DNA from: Eucommia ulmoides
Taxonomy: Eukaryota; Streptophyta; Magnoliopsida; Garryales; Eucommiaceae
Assembly: GCA_016647705.1 (NCBI GenBank)
Contig: CM028326.1
Location: 18,723,401 to 18,787,400 of the forward strand
Reading direction: 5' to 3'
Length of the DNA: 64,000 bases
Notes under the pieces: generated by a model
What the model was told of the DNA's origin: nothing
Seen by the model: the letters and a program-made list of their open reading frames with translations, nothing else
The model's database searches: none
Made by a program: the position numbers and the translations under genes
In this document: piece by piece, positions 46,421 to 58,170 of the stretch
Numbering within the stretch: position 1 is the stretch's first letter
Layout of the letters: every line of letters begins with the position of its first letter

Positions 46421-47923
46421 TACCCCTAAACTTGAAATTTTGCTTGTCCTTGAGCAAAACACACACACAATAAAAGAAAATATAACAACTAAAAACAAAA
46501 AATAAAAAACACGAAAAACAAATATGTGCAAGTTTTGAGTATCATCTACTGGCCAAACGAAATATCTCTCATCGGCCCCCAATCCTATCGTGTTCAGGCA
46601 TAAAAACACACCGTGTAGTGTTCTAGAATTTCAACATTTATAATAGTAAGCACCGTTATAGATCCTACTAAAGTGTCTGTATGTTTAAAACTCAAATATG
46701 TAACTGTCCGTTAATCGGATTGGATTATCCACCATATAATCACATGACAGAAAAAATCCGAAAGTATAGGGAATCCATAGGCTTGACTTGGGATCTATGC
46801 TCCACTAATGTAGGCTCGGAAGTTCAAAAAGATCAATAGGTCTTGGTTCGATTTAGGACAAATGGCCAAGGGTGAATTTGAAAGAGAAAACGGGTTAATG
46901 TCGTTAACTTGACGTTACCCAAGGCACATCGATTAGCACTCTTACACTCAAAACTCCACAATTAAATTGGAAACAACCCTGAATATACGTTAAGAACGAC
47001 ATACTCACTTGTCAAAAATAAGCGAAAATAAACCATATATACTTAGTTTTTTTTTCCAAATAAACACCCCCCAAACTTATTTAATTTGTACAATTTAAGG
47101 GGTGTGTGAAATATGAACGAAAACCAACAAGTGAGTACTCTAATACCGAACTAATTAATAGCTCGCCCACAACCCAACCGCTCACATCAAGGAGCATTTA
47201 CAACTGCTTGCTTGATTTACTTACATTGTGCCTTTGGTTAAGCGATGTAGGGTTGGACAAAGTTAAATCATCTATGGTATTGGTTAAGTGTTCAGAATTG
47301 AAACAACAGTTAGGCTTCAACAGGGTAATGAGGGGTAATGATATATCAAGGTAAGCTTAAAAGGCTCAAGCGAGAAAATGAATGCCTAAATCATGTCTTC
47401 TGAACTACCTCGCCTAGGATTTTGCCTCGAATTTCCCCCGAATCAAGTTCTAGAAACCCTAATGCCATAAATTTGGATGACAGATAATCGTTTTCGAATC
47501 AATTAGACAATTATATAATGCGTTTTCGTGCTCCTGCAAGTAGGATCTATAATAACTATTACTAAAACATAATGTTGAGCACATAGAACATACATGCATG
47601 AGTTTTACGCTTGACCTCAATAAACAACCAGGGGACACACTCATCATTGGGTAATATCCCAGATGACGTCAAAACTAAGCACATTCACAACAACTAAACT
47701 AAACAAACTAATCCTAAGCAAGCATGCATACATAGAATACAATAAAACATACTAACACATCACTACCAACTTAAAACAGGTAATGTTCAAAACAACCCAT
47801 CAACGATCCCAATAGATAGAATATAGCATGAAAATGAAGATGGGGGTTTAAAACACGTATCTGAGAGGCGAGAGAATCTCACATCTGACTCAAATTGGTG
47901 GAGATAGATCTAACTTATTTTTC
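46421..47923 (-). other. E6 conserved 3' non-coding region
   Basis: It parallels the 3' regions of E1, E5 and E8, including CACCCCCCAAACTTATTT near 47065 next to a T-run. It ends abruptly at the polypurine tract. Confidence 0.6.
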
Positions 47924-47961
47924 CTTGGGTTGCCTCCCATGAAGCGCTTGGTTTAAGGTCG

Positions 47962-48897
47962 TCAGCCCAACATGCCGAAGTGCTCGTCAAAGAGAGGCTT
48001 CCGCCCATAGTAAGTGTCGTACAACACCACATACGGGTCTTGGTTCAGTATGCCCTCAAGACTGGCGAGATGTAGCAATGTATAACTCGAGCTTTCAACA
48101 GAATGCTCCACCGGCTCATGTACTTGGTGGGCATGGAAGAACGTTGCTAGCAGCGGAGAGGAACAAGTGAACCACATCGGATCCTCATAAATATGATCGT
48201 CTTGGATCGAGTGTGGCATCACCAACTGGAATTCAAACGGTGAAAATTCACAACGATTAATGTGTGAATCTCCATCGATCTCACCCCAGTACCTCCCGCT
48301 TGTCTCCAGCTCCTCACGGTGGCTTTCACTAAATATGGCTTGTGAATCTCCGGGTGCCACCGCATCTGGCTCGGCCTCAATCAAACAGATTAGCTAACCA
48401 ATTTACGTCTGAAGAGATGTTATGGTCGCATCGATTTTAGTTCAAATCGTCTCAATGTTGTCGAGACGATCCTTGTGCTCATTTAGCTGTTCATTTGTCT
48501 CTCTCCAAAACGCTTAAGTTTTCCCAATAAAATCAGCGAGTATTTCTTCCAGGCCGGAGGAAGACTCAGCGTATTAGTCTCGGGATCAATCCTCAGCGCC
48601 GTAAAATTGAAACTTTGATAATCAAAGGCCGTCATGTCTTTCAACAACCAGTGGGCTTCATCTGCGGTTAGTTGGTCAAAAGAGTTGGTACCGTTTTTCT
48701 CTTTCAACCCACATTTTGGTTGCGGCTTGTAACCCATCGAAGAAGTTCAATAGTTGACACTTCCTCAGGAACCTGTGATTTAGAAACCCGAGTAGCAAAT
48801 CCTTGTAACGATCCCAAGCACAATAATATAGCTCGAAATCCCATTGAAAGAAACACAAGAGTACTTGTCGATTTAATATCTTCAAGCGCCCTGCAAA
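47962..48897 (-). pseudogene. gag: Degenerate gag of E6
   Basis: It corresponds to E5 gag piece by piece. The first part (48676-48885) has YYCAWDRYKDLLLGF and LLNFFDGLQAATKMWVE. After a frameshift, 48483-48737 has NSFDQLTADEAHWLLKDM. The stop near 48483 and stops in the coiled-coil segment (48390-48480) break the frame. The last part (47962-48384) is open, with EAEPDAVAPGD, DDHIYEDPMWF, LEGILNQDPYVVL and a C-terminus LFDEHFGMLG that is longer than in E5. The expected start codon is mutated (ATATTAAAT where relatives have ATGTTAGAT, about 48868). Confidence 0.65.
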
Positions 48898-49000
48898 AAA
48901 ACAAAAACAAAAACTACAAACGAAAAGTTATAAACAAAATAAATGCCTAAAGTGAAATTCGGTGATTTACTCACAATATCAATAATAAACAAAAAACATA

Positions 49001-49080
49001 ATCCCCAACAACGGCACCAAAAACATGGTGGCGATTGCCAGAAACTGAATATTCTCAACTAATCCCTAGCAACGGCGCCA
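49001..49080 (-). other. Duplicated primer binding site (tRNA-Asp) in E6
   Basis: Two copies in tandem: ATCCCCAACAACGGCACCA (49001-49019) and ATCCCTAGCAACGGCGCCA (49062-49080). Each is followed by AAAAACWTGGTGGC, so the duplicated unit includes the LTR edge. The copy next to the LTR is closer to tRNA-Asp at the CCA end. Confidence 0.8.
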
Positions 49081-49086
49081 AAAACT

Positions 49087-50677
49087 TGGTGGCTGCAATT
49101 ACGCATCGCCCCTTTCACCGCAAGTGTACGAGTCAAGTTTTAGTATAGATCGGGATATTCAAGGTTATCATGTCCACAGGAATTGGTTGTGATTATTATC
49201 GATTACCGCGGTTACCATAACCTAATTTTATCTAAACGAAAATAAATGGAATATAATTAAATACTAATACTAAAATACTAATTTAACTATACTAATACTA
49301 TATTGAGATAGTTTTGAGAGAATAGATTGTCTAGGGATTAACTTCGTTTACGAATACGTGTTCGATCCCATTTTAGTTCATGTTAACGGTGTTCGACTTA
49401 TCCGACAATCTCAGTTCGCAAACTCTCCCGCCACCTCTCCTGAGTGTGAGACGAGGGAATACGCGATTTCGTGTCAATGAAGAAGTCCCCCTCAACGTCT
49501 TAAGGACCCTAGGTCACGTGAGCCTCGCTCCAACGTCATTGATTGCACACAATCCACCTCCCTCCCGGGTTATTGGATCGTTGCGTTGTGTTTACTCTAT
49601 CGACAATCTTAGTTTGAAAACTCCCTTGCCACCTCTCCTGAGTGTAAGACGGGGGAATACATGACTTCATGTCAACAAAGAAGTCCCCCTCAATGTTTTA
49701 ATGACCCTAGGTCATGTGAGTCTTGCCCCAACGTCATCGTTTACCTACAATCCAACTCCCTCCCGGGTTATTGGATCGTCGCATTGTTTACTCTAGTCTG
49801 AATTCGAGGTTACCTCTTTCGAGCGTCAAACCCCGAATTTTCGATATATTTATCTATGCATAATATACGAATAATATAGCAAACACAATCAAAATAACGA
49901 CGAACAACCGCTAATGAAACATAAACTCAATCAAACAACATATTCATAAATATAGTGTTAATCCCAAAATAACCTATGTTTAGTTAATGGCCATAACCAT
50001 ATATACAATGTAAAATGGACTAAACATGCCTAAAACCTACCGAAATGAAGAAAACAAAGAAAAGAAATGATAGAACTTAGCCGATATCCGAAGATTTGGC
50101 ACTAAAACCATTGAACGATCACTTCTTCCTTCTTCTTCCACCTTGGGTTGTGAGCTCTCCCTCAAAAATATCTCAAACTCACCCTAAATATGTTCTAAGG
50201 GGCTTAGGGGGTGATAAAAGCTGAAGAGAGGAGGAGATGAGGGGTTTTATAGGGCTCAAAATATCTAAACATATCTATTTTGTGTGCAGAGAGACCGCCT
50301 AGGCAGTGGGTATGTCGGTTCAGTGATCGCCACAGCGGTGGAGGAGGCGGTGAATTCAGGGACCATTCTGCAGTTTCACCACCTAGGCGGTGAGTTTACA
50401 ACATCTATAGGCCCTTTTCTACATTTTCACTGCCTAGGCGGTGGTTTGGACGCCTAGACGGTAGTCTGGTTTTCAGAATTTTGCCCTCGTGCTTGTTTTT
50501 CCACCGTTATTCGACCGTTCTTGGTCCGATCTGATCGTTTATGCTCCGATTTCATACCTTTTCACTTTACACACCTGATTTATACTAAAAAGAATAAAAA
50601 CATACTAAAACGTATTAAACATACTCAAAAACTAACAATGTTCGATTTGAAAATAGATAGGTAATTTACACCTATCA
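49087..50677 (-). repeat. E6 5' LTR
   Basis: 1,591 bp, starts TGGTGGCTGC and ends TTTACACCTATCA. It contains the 195-bp internal duplication (about 49400-49565 and 49595-49765) seen in E1, E7 and E8. The palindrome array is at about 50290-50475 and the TATA word (TTTATA on plus) at 50245-50250. Confidence 0.85.
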
Positions 50678-52601
50678 TTTACGATTCCCGATTCATTTGT
50701 GGATTTGGACCCTATGCGCGGAGTACAAGCTGTGTCCGTCGCAACTTACTCCTAATTGCATACGGGCTTTTGTGGATTATTTTATCATCTTCAAGGATGA
50801 GGGACTAGAACTGTCCCTAGATTTGTTTAAATCCTTATTTTTCCCAAAATCCATGCCTTCCGAAAAGGGGTGGTGTTATGTGGCTTTTGGGTGGTAATTT
50901 CTCTCAGGTCTAGAGAAGTCGATAGTGAATTGGAAGCTCCAGTACTTTTTTCTGGGAGAAACAAGCTAGGAATTTAGTCCCAACAAGGAGAGCATCAACC
51001 CCATTCCCAGGGAATAGGGAGTTGTAGGTGAGCATGTCCCCATCTGTGAACGATTCATGGATTGTACAATATCTCTTTTAATATTCTAACCATTTATTTT
51101 TTTTTCTTTTTCTCTGTTTCTTGGAACAGTTCTAGAGAAGGCAAGGGGAAGGAAAGTGAGACCAAGCACCCTAATCAAGCAGCATAGGAAGGCCGTCTGG
51201 GAGACGAATTACAAAAATGTGAACCAACTACTGGAGTCGACATTATACTGTCATTACTTTTACTGTGCATCGGGCCTTTCAATACCAGAGATTGATGAGG
51301 ACACCGAAAATGTTAAGACCTCATCTTCTTGGAAGTTACTAATTCTTTGAATCTTTTATCGTTTCTTTCGTTTCTCACTTATCCAACTTCTTACGTTGTC
51401 TTTGGCAGAAATAGGTAAGGTAGCGTTGGCGAAGTTGTTGAGAGAGAGGGATAAAGCTGCGAAGGCAGAAGCTGAGAAGAGGAAAAGTTACCCTCCTCAG
51501 GTGAAGGTCCTCAAGGGGATTGGCGAAGAGGGGGAGACAAGCGACAAAATGAGCTTCATTGGAAAGGCCCTTGCTGGGTCGAAAAGTTTACTGAGAAGAA
51601 TAACGAAGAGGGAGTAGCAGCGGCGTATGGCTGAGGGCGCTACCGAGAATGAGACCTTATTGCCAACTAAATAGGCACCTACGCCCTCTTCCGGGAAGGG
51701 TAGATTTGGTGCGGGTCAGGAGAAAAGAAAGAGGAAGGTCAAGCAGTCTGGAACTGAGGGAGCCAAGATGGTAAGGACTGAGGGGTTTTTTTGGAGCCCC
51801 CCCAGCCAAGCAAGGTTCCCACTCCAGGACCGGCTCGACCTCAAGTACGAGTATCCTTTTTGAGTAGGGAGCCCTGGAGCATCCAGAGATGTTGTCCGCT
51901 TACATCAACCACATAATCCCGCCCAGGAGCAAAGAATGAATCTGCACCGAGACAGATGCACAGATCCTTGCAAAGTTGGAGAGGGATAATGATGACTAAT
52001 AAGGAGAAAACCAAGGAGGATCTGAAGAAGGTAATCGAGGAGAACACACAACTACACGAGGAGAAGGCAAAGTTGTCTAAGGAGAAAACGGCTGTCAAAT
52101 CCCGTTACAACAGGCTTAAGGCTAAGTTTGCCGCCGTTAGGGAGAGAATAGAGAGCATGTGAAAGGAGCACAATGTCACCGTTGCAAAATCTAAGGAAGA
52201 TGCTGTAGAAGAATGGAAGAAATCCTCTGCCTTTACCGACATGAAGATGCTTATCACGGCGGAGATGGTGGAAAGTTGTCATAGATACACGAATCGTAAT
52301 TTGCGTCGATGACATCGGTATGGATTATTTTGATGCGAAAAGAGATATTGGCCCTGAGATGGAGGATGTTTCAATTGGATAAGGAAGTGAAGAAGCAATG
52401 GCGACAACAATTGATGCCGAGATGTGGGAGGTTGGAGCCGATAAAAAAAATACTGAAACTCAAACGGGGGCAATAAACATCGGCCTGGACGAAATGGATA
52501 CCATTCCCAGGAACATTATAGCTAGACAGGATGAACCCTCCGGTGGTAAAGGTGTAGATGATCCATCCCCCATCGACCAAAAACAAACCTCAGCCCCCTA
52601 A

Positions 52602-53963
52602 TCTTGAATCCAAAAAATTTGAACCTAACTTGTTTGTTTGTTTGTTTTTTGGACTGTTTGGCGTCCTAGCTCCCTCTGCCTGGATAAGGGCCTTTCTATA
52701 ATAGGCATTGGGACTCATTTTAGGAATGTGTTGAACACTGGATGAATGAATGAATATTTCCTTATCTCTTCCTAGTAGATTTTGAACACTTACTGCTTCT
52801 TGAGTTTGTGAATGCATGCCTTGACATCTTTTTGTTCTTGTTTATCTTGTTCATCAATGGAGAGTCACTTGGGAGTGAAGAATATTCCTCTCCCTGGAGG
52901 TGGAGTTTTACGCCCACCCTCGTCTCGGTTACACCGAGATAGGAAGATGCCATTCCTTAGGAAATTGACGAAATGTGAAGTTGAGTTCTTGCTTGGGGAA
53001 TTGCTTTAAACTTATCTTGGAGAAGGACTTGAGCCTCTGCTTGGTCTAATTAGAAGACTTAGGATATTTTTTTATCTTTCTCTAACCATCAGATCTCTTT
53101 CTCGATTGTTTTTGGAGACTTGGTCATTTTGGGCTATGATGCATGCTTTCTTCTTGATCTTGGAAATACTATGCCCTGGGTGGATAATCCACAACACTTG
53201 GGAAATTTTTATGATTTTTTGCTTAAAAAAATTCAAGTCTCTTTGCTATTTGGTTTTACGCCTCTTCTTGGATAGGAACCGAGAAGAAGTTTGCGAAGTC
53301 ACACTTCTCTTTTAGAAATTAACTCCCTAGAAGAGACCATGCTTTCCCTTATCGAAAATCATTATTTCATGCTATTTTACCATATCCACAGCCTCTCTGC
53401 CCCTTAGCCTAGCATCTGAGTGAATGTCGGGTGGTAGGTTAAAAGTCTAGGGGTGGTACTAGTGTGGAATCTGGCCCTTGCGTTCTCCAGAGGGGAGACC
53501 CCAGGTCGGCCCCTTGTAGCCGATCACAGGTAGTTTTTCCTTAGTAGGGCTCATCTCTGAGCCCGTTCAGGTTATCCTAAAATTACCCTGTCAGGGACAT
53601 CATCTCTTTATATCACCTGAGCTCGGCTCGGTTGTGAGGGGTGAGATACTTACCTATAGGTCCTCAGACCCGATCGATGTAATTGCTATCAGAAGATGAT
53701 AGCTATCAATCTTTGGGCCAGGACTACTGACCTGCGGAGAGGGTCTGGTTACACCCCTGACGTAGTACGCTGGAGTGGGGTTCTTTGTGGAGATTATCCC
53801 TAATGCTAAGCATCGGGACAAAGGGTTGCTCATCCCAATTTGAAATGGGATAGGGGTTGCACTTCACTGCCACCAACAAAATTTGGATAATGGAGTTATA
53901 GTTAAATAAAATATTGCTTCCATTCATAAGGAGATACTTTTCAAACTTTGAAAGTGCAAATCT
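52602..53963. other. Intergenic region between the converging Tat genes
   Basis: No gene is supported. It holds the 3' flank of the antisense gene (TTTG repeats at 52629-52650, GAATGAATGAATATTTCC) and the 3' flank of pol on the other strand. Positions 53400-53800 are GC-richer, with AGGTCGGCCCC and GAGCTCGGCTCGG words. The ORF at 52812-53009 has no recognisable motif. Confidence 0.5.
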
Positions 53964-54443
53964 TTACAAGTCCATCGTTGCTTCTTCTTCGAGGTAGTAT
54001 CATTTCAGATGTTCTGTATTCCAAGGGTGCCTTAGGGGGATAACTTTCTCGGTCTCCAACTCATAGGTGCCAGAACAGGCAATACGGGTAACACGATATG
54101 GCCCTTCCCAAGATAGAGCGAGTTTTTCGGTGATCATATCCTTGGTGGCTAGGGTTACGTTTCAGAGGACAAGGTCTCCAACGTCAAATGATTGAGGATG
54201 GACCCTTCTATTGTAATACCTGAGGGTCGTTTGTTGATAAGATGCTTGTCGAACACGGGCACATTCATTTTTTTCCTCAAGAAGATCAAGGTTAAGGGCC
54301 AAAGAGGCATCGTTTTCATCTTGGCTGAAGATCATTGCTGTCCGGGAAGAAGGCATGTCGATCTTGGTGGGAATTATCGCTTCTGACCCGAAAGTCATTG
54401 CGAAAGGAGTTTTCCCCGTGGGGGTTCTTGCTATGGTGTGGTA
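53964..54443 (-). pseudogene. pol: Tat pol: integrase C-terminal part
   Basis: Minus strand. From the insertion point leftward, RTPTGKTPFAMTFGSEAIIP is the standard end of the plant gypsy integrase core, then LDLLEEKNECARVRQASYQQ, YYNRRVHPQSFDVGDLVL and WEGPYRVTRI, ending with PWNTEHLK then a stop and YYLEEEA. The final LK-YY motif is characteristic of Tat-group pol. The in-frame TGA after HLK may be the true decay point, and a second stop lies at 53964-53966. The segment joins to 59386 once the solo LTR at 54444-59380 is removed. Confidence 0.88.
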
Positions 54444-54963
54444 TATAAGACCCCGATTTAGAACGTACGTCATTAATAGTTGCATTTTAGAGCATTGGGG
54501 AATTGAAAAAAAATAAAAATTGTTAATTAAAATCCAAATAAAAAGTTTAGGGGTCAAATTGGAAATTTAGAAAACATTAATTTTAAAACTTGAGATTTAA
54601 ATTGACATTTAACCTTTTAATTAAAAGTTTTAAGGGTGAAATTGCAAATCTTAGAATTTTTTATTTTTTATTTTTTTTTTTAAAAAGCTGAAATTTATTA
54701 AAATTAAGATTTAGAAGAAGTTGGGGGATGAAACTGAAATTAATAAAAACTTTATTTCATAATATATATGTTATTCGTGTGTTCAAACCGGCCGGCATAG
54801 GAGCAAGAGAAAACTGGTGACGTGGCTGGAGGAGAATACATTTTAATCCACTAATTACATGCATATATATAGGTTTGTGCATATAAAAATGATCAAAACA
54901 ATCTGGAAATCCAGAAAAAAAAAATCTAGAGAGAGAAAGAGATGATCGAAGGCGTTTGGTTGG

Positions 54964-56683
54964 TGGTAGCGCGTGAAACACACGCCGCTACTTACTCCCA
55001 CAAGTATACGAGGTCTAAGTTTTAGTATAGTGTGATCGTTAAGATCGGGTTATCGTATCCACAGGGATTGGTGTCGTTACTATTGAATAACGCGTTTGTC
55101 GTGACCTAACTTTATCTAGGCGAAAACAAATATATTTAATTAATTAAACTAATATTAATATAACCTAAATTAACTACACTAATATGCTAATATGTTTTAG
55201 GGTCAAGAATTGCCTAGGGATTAACGTGTTTACAAATACGTGTTCGATCTCAATTTACTCACATTTATGGTGTTCGACCTAGTTAACAATCTCGGTACGT
55301 AAACTCTATCACCACTTTTTTCGCGTGTAAGACGGGGGAATACATGACTTTGAGTCAACGAAAAAGTCCCCCTCAACGTCTTAACGACCCTAGGTCACGT
55401 GAGTCTCGCCCAGCGTCATTGATTGCACACAATCCAACTCCCTCCCGAGTTATTGGATTGTCGCGTTGTATTTACCCTATCGACAATCTCCGTTCTGAAA
55501 CTCCCTTGCCAACTCTCCCGAGTGTAAGACGAGGGATATAACACGACTTTGTGTTAACGCCGAAGTCCTCCTCAACATCTTAACGACCCTAGGTAGCGTG
55601 TGTCTTGCCCCACGTCATCGATTGTCCACGATTCAAACCCCGACCGGGTTATAAAATCGCGGCGTTTGTTTACCTTAATCCGAATCCAGGGTTTGTCAAA
55701 ACCCCGTATTCTCCATTTATCAATCCAAGCATAATAAATAAGCAATACGATAAATACAATCAAACTACGAAGAACACTCACAAACGAAACACGGAAATCA
55801 TCCAAACAACATATTTATAAATATAGTGTTAATCCCTACTACAATCCATATTTAACTTGAGACCATAGCTGCATATACAAGAAACTAACGAGCTAAACAT
55901 GCTCACATGATCCTAAGACAAAGAAATAAGGAAAAACAATCGCAGAACTTAGCCTCGTCTGAAGATAAACCGCTAAGAACGCTCTACGATCGATTCTCCG
56001 TCTTCTCCACTTCGGGATGTGAGCTCCACCACTAAAATCCCTAACTATACCCTTAGATATAGCCTAAGGGGCTAAAAAATCCATGGGGGCAAGAGAGTCA
56101 ACGGCCAAGCGGGAGGAGATGGGGTATTTATAGCCAAAATATCTAAAAAATATCTAAAACTATCTTAAGACTGTGCAGGGCAAATCCGCCAAGGCGGTGG
56201 AAACTGCGCCTAGGCGGAGTCAGGTCGGTTCACTCTGATCGCCTAGGTGGTGAAGTAGGCGGTGGACTGGGAGAACATTCTGTTGGATTTGCGCCTAGGA
56301 GAAGAAAACTTCACCTAGGTGAGCGGTTGTTAGTAGCCCATCTTCATCTTCTACTGGATTTCTGCCTAGGCGATAGAATCTTTGCCTAGGCGGTCATCCG
56401 TCAGTAACATTTTCTTAGAATCTTGACTGTTTAGGCAGTGGTCTGGACGCCTAAGTGGTGGGCCTGTTTCATCTTTAGCCTCCGAGCTTGTTTATCCACC
56501 GTAACTTCGAACCGCTTTGGTTCGATCTCATCATTTTAGCTCCAATTTCCTATCATTTTGCCTCACACACCTGATTTAATACAAAAAGATAAAAACTAAT
56601 TAAAACATAATAAAAATAACTATAAACGTACTCGAAAACTAACAAATTCGGATTGGAAATAGATAGGTTTTTCATATCTATCA
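54964..56683 (-). mobile_element. E7: solo LTR, Athila-like family
   Basis: 1,720 bp, starts TGGTAGCGCGTG and ends CATATCTATCA, with perfect target duplication GTTGG (54959-54963, 56684-56688). It has the 195-bp internal duplication (about 55280-55440 and 55475-55630), the palindrome array (about 56180-56465, with CCTAGGCG forms) and a TATA word at 56126-56132. No interior remains. Confidence 0.9.
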
Positions 56684-58096
56684 GTTGGCAGTGGGTTTTA
56701 GTCGTCGCCGTTCGTCGCCGTCATTTGATGATCGCTGTGTCTGTATGTGGGTGTGATCGGTGCTGTGGGAGTGGTGCATGTTCAGACTGTCTTCCGGCAT
56801 TGGTGGCGGTGGCGTGAGTTCGGTGAGGCGACGATGGTGAGTGCAGACAGCGTCAGTGGAGATTAAGTCGATCAACAAAATTGGATGGTCGACGGTGACT
56901 GTTAGTGAGTATTTATGTGTAATTTCTTTAATTATTTTGGTGGGTGTGTGCATGCATAAGTGTTGGGAGTTTGGTCGGTAGATATTCGGTAGTCTGGGTA
57001 TGTGCTATGTTTTTATTTTTCCGACAGTGTATGGGTTTGATCGAATCATGTGGGTTTGTGTGTGTTCTGATTGTCCAGTTAGTGTGTATGTCGCCGTCGT
57101 CTAGTTTGGCTGGCGGTGAGTGAGAGAAAGGGTGTCGTCGGTGAAGGTGGTGGGTGTCCCATCGGTCGGTGTTGTTCTGTTGTCACCGGCACATGGGGGT
57201 TGCGGTGTTCAGACGTGGGAGTGTATGACCGTTCGGTAGTAAGTTTGTGTGTGTGTGTGTGTTGTGTCGGCGAGAACCCAGCAAAAATAGAAACGAAAAG
57301 AGACAGAGAAGTCAGTTGATCAACGGTGGTACGAGTTGGGTGCAGCTACGGTATGTCACTGTGTGTGTATGTCGCCATTGGCAGGGGTCGTCGATCCCGT
57401 GGTGTATCGTCGGCATTATGGGCATGCATGTGTAGTTGTGTGCATGAGAGTGTGTGTCGCAGCGTGTGTGTGTGTGTGTGTGAGAGAGAGGTGATCTTGT
57501 GGGTATGTGTGTTAACTTGTGAGGTGGTCGGTGGTAGTGGTGGTTGATTAGTGTTGGGGGTGGTACAGGGTCGACGGTAAAAATTGGCGAGGCGTGGGAG
57601 GCCACTGGTGGTTAGCAACAGTAGAGAGAGAGAGGGAGGGGGCCGGTCGTCGGGTCTGGAGCAGAACCAAGAACCGAAAAAGAAAAAGAAAGAAAAGGGA
57701 AGGAATGGGAAAATTACACAAATAACCCCAACAAAATTCAAATCCATCTCGCGACCCATGAATGATTAGGAATGGATAATGTTTTTCGTTAAATTTATTT
57801 TAGTTTTGTTAAATTAAATCCTAACATATAAAATTGTGTAATTGGAATAATAAATTTGGGACCGTTCGTATTTCTAAATTTTATGCAGTTATTTTTAACG
57901 AAATGAATATTAACCGAATAATAATATTACATAATAAAATGTGGAGACGAGAAAATAACAAAACTTAAGGCTTGCATTACATGATTAGATGATTTTACAT
58001 AAAATATTAATTTAGATTCTATCACTATTAGGTTCGCAGGCACCGAAGTCTCGGTAGAAAGAGTAATCAGTGAAAGTTTTGCGAAGCGGATAGCTA

Positions 58097-58170
58097 GGTG
58101 AGTGTACTATCTTCTTGCCAAATTATTTTATAGCGGATAGCTAGGTGAGTGTACTGTCTTCTTGCCAAAT
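58097..58170 (+). repeat. 46-bp tandem duplication containing a splice-donor-like word
   Basis: Two copies of a unit with GCGGATAGCTAGGTGAGTGT followed by ACTRTCTTCTTGCCAAATTA. Each contains AG/GTGAGT, a consensus 5' splice site. Confidence 0.85.

Larger units (their letters stand above)
46421..50677 (-). mobile_element. E6: gag-only Athila-like element with a single LTR
   Basis: Minus-strand element flanked by a perfect 5-bp duplication TTTAC (46416-46420 and 50678-50682). Right to left: 5' LTR 49087-50677, two primer-site copies, gag-like pseudogene, 3' region, polypurine tract. At the left end the element stops at the tract itself (TACCCCTAAACTTGAAATTT abuts the target copy) and there is no 3' LTR. 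The antisense Tat gene rejoins in frame when the element and one TTTAC are removed, so the duplication is genuine. Confidence 0.85.
32325..52601 (+). pseudogene. Antisense extra gene of the Tat element (putative gypsy-type transposon domain, PF04195-type), interrupted
   Basis: This plus-strand gene runs opposite to pol. It starts ATGGCAGAGAAG at 32325. Its exon sequence continues at 46331-46415 (with FIIVYMEHLCGG) and then at 50683 (with CPSQLTPNCIRAFVDY and PSEKGWCYVAF), the pattern of the plant 'putative gypsy-type transposon' domain, whose function is unknown. Removing E5 and E6 with one target copy each rejoins the domain. A one-base discrepancy remains in the GGGGGG run at the E5 site. 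Introns with GT-AG ends are visible at 51028-51129 and 51335-51408. The C-terminal half is charged: KLLRERDKAAKAEAEKRKS (51420-51485) and a coiled coil around 51980-52160 (EENTQLHEEKAKLSKEKTAV), then an acidic tail to the stop at 52601. Stops after 51617 and within 52160-52400 show decay. TTTG repeats follow in the 3' flank. Confidence 0.75.

Noticed and set aside
54162..54557. 131-residue ORF as a complete protein
   Set aside because: Its first 35 or so residues are translated from the inserted solo LTR. Only the part after the TGGTA junction (54443) is integrase.
56681..57769. Overlapping ORFs of 60-137 codons
   Set aside because: They lie in GT- and GA-rich LTR sequence on both strands, overlap each other in opposite frames and resemble no family.
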